A stretch of DNA of 5,924 nt from NCBI GenBank assembly GCA_903916205.1, contig CAIWVX010000413.1, positions 1 through 5,924 of the forward strand. The letters run 5' to 3'. Shown here piece by piece: positions 5,138 to 5,924 of the stretch (position 1 is the first letter of the stretch; the number at the start of each line of letters is the position of its first letter). The notes under the pieces were generated by a model that did no database searches, was not told the DNA's origin, and saw only the letters and a list, made by a program, of their open reading frames with translations. Origin of the DNA: an uncultured beta proteobacterium. GTDB lineage: Bacteria; Pseudomonadota; Gammaproteobacteria; Burkholderiales; Rhodocyclaceae. A program made the translations under genes and the position numbers.

Positions 5138-5924
5138 ATGTCAACATCGAATCGTCTGGTACCACCTGTAAAACGTAGCGCCCCGACCTTTGCCGAGCTA
5201 GGGAGCAACGATCTTGCCGACCACGTGATGAACAACAGCGAAGCTTACAGCACCGTATTCCGGGTGACCTTGGCGACCAGCGGATCAAAGGCGGTCGTCG
5301 GCGACAAGGTGGACTTCATGCTCAACGGCAAGGTCTGCGCCACCACCAAGCCCCTCAGCGCTGCCGACATCAGCAATGGCTATATTGACTTCACCCTATT
5401 CAAGGCCGACTTCGGCCGGGACGAGTCTGAGGCCAAATACCTCTACGTCCGGATTAGGGATCAAGACAACAAGATCGGCCTAACGAGCGCACCCATAATG
5501 TTCCTTATGGATACTCGTGCCGTTGCCGCCCCGACCTTTGCCGAGCAGGGGAGCAACGATCTTGCCGACGGCGTAATGAATAGCAGCGAAGCTTACAGCA
5601 CCGTATTCCGGGTGACCTTGCCGACCAGCGGATCAGGTGCAGTAACCGGAGACAAGGCGGAGCTCTTGCTCGGTGGCAAGGCCTTCGGCATCGCCAAGCC
5701 CATCAGCGCCGCCGACATCAGCAACGGCTACATTGACTTCACCGTACTCAAGGCCGACCTTGGTGCGGACGGTGCCAAATCCCTCAGCGCTCGGATTACG
5801 GATAAGGTCGGCAACATCGGCCTATCGAGCGTAGCCAAAACATTCATTCTGGATACCCATGCCGTCGCCGCCCCGACCGTTACCGAGCAGGGGAGCCGCG
5901 ATCTTGCCGACGGCCTGATGAACA
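5138..5924 (+). CDS. Ig-like tandem-repeat surface/adhesin protein, N-terminal part
   Basis: The frame opens at ATG 5138, preceded by GGAG (5125-5128), and runs off the window after 262 complete codons without a stop. After a short basic, non-hydrophobic N-terminus (MSTSNRLVPPVKRS) come tandem units: residues 15-130, 131-244 and 245 onward. Each begins APT-(F/V)-(A/T)E--S-DLAD--MN. The complete units contain a SAADISNGYIDF strand pair and end R(I)-D---NIGL-S followed by LDT-AVA. These are hallmarks of the bacterial Ig-like repeats found in giant adhesins and RTX-like proteins. No Sec signal peptide or membrane segment is present, which fits type I secretion through a C-terminal signal outside the window. 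The HlyB-like scrap just upstream agrees with this. The exact Pfam repeat family is not certain. Adhesion or surface-layer function is inferred. Confidence 0.8.
   Translation, partial: MSTSNRLVPPVKRSAPTFAELGSNDLADHVMNNSEAYSTVFRVTLATSGSKAVVGDKVDFMLNGKVCATTKPLSAADISNGYIDFTLFKADFGRDESEAKYLYVRIRDQDNKIGLTSAPIMFLMDTRAVAAPTFAEQGSNDLADGVMNSSEAYSTVFRVTLPTSGSGAVTGDKAELLLGGKAFGIAKPISAADISNGYIDFTVLKADLGADGAKSLSARITDKVGNIGLSSVAKTFILDTHAVAAPTVTEQGSRDLADGLMN
5180..5924 (+). repeat. Tandem coding repeats of 348 and 342 bp plus a partial third
   Basis: Unit 1 is 5180-5527 (116 codons), unit 2 is 5528-5869 (114 codons), and unit 3 starts at 5870 and is cut by the window end. The first 108 bases of units 1 and 2 (5180-5287 and 5528-5635) differ at only 8 positions by my hand alignment, while the middle of each unit is clearly more diverged. 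The repeat continues beyond the window. Confidence 0.88.

Noticed and set aside
5106..5288. Minus-strand open frame of 60 codons
   Set aside because: It covers the start and first repeat of the Ig-like protein on the opposite strand, with Arg/Ser/Cys-rich low-complexity content.

Overview
The window looks like proteobacterial DNA, most likely betaproteobacterial. This is a low-confidence inference from the toxin-like, transposase-like and type I secretion-like remnants and from ordinary Shine-Dalgarno sites and codon use. No rRNA, tRNA or CRISPR array was seen. Only two genes are complete, and they form the metabolic core. glgM (812-2017) encodes a GT4 glycosyltransferase of the actinobacterial GlgA/GlgM type, and glgE (2158-4149) encodes the GH13_3 maltosyltransferase. 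By family knowledge GlgM makes alpha-maltose-1-phosphate from ADP-glucose and glucose-1-phosphate, and GlgE transfers the maltosyl unit onto alpha-1,4-glucan. The pair would therefore be producer and consumer of one intermediate. A stable imperfect hairpin lies between them, and a strong bidirectional-looking terminator closes the unit.

Left flank (1-811): the first codons of a minus-strand gene leave the window at base 1. Next come a perfect 14-bp tandem duplication, a fragment of a transposase helix-turn-helix, a near-consensus sigma70 promoter (464-491), a short open frame of unknown identity (514-741), and four degenerate 8-bp repeats directly before the glgM ribosome binding site.

Right flank (4211-5137): about 930 bases of gene debris. 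It holds a 61-codon minus-strand open frame without a start that looks coding, a 5' fragment of a HigB/Gp49-type RelE-superfamily toxin behind a TATATA dyad, a 16-bp perfect tandem repeat beside a palindrome, and a roughly 30-codon piece of a HlyB-type type I secretion ABC transporter.

Right end (5138-5924): the start of a repetitive protein that runs off the window. It has two complete Ig-like units of 116 and 114 residues and the start of a third, with no Sec signal peptide. That fits a large type I secreted surface or adhesin protein, and the transporter scrap just upstream fits the same idea. I see no clearly new system. The best leads are the direct linkage of glgM to glgE and the decayed secretion and toxin debris next to a repeat protein that appears to be evolving by recombination.
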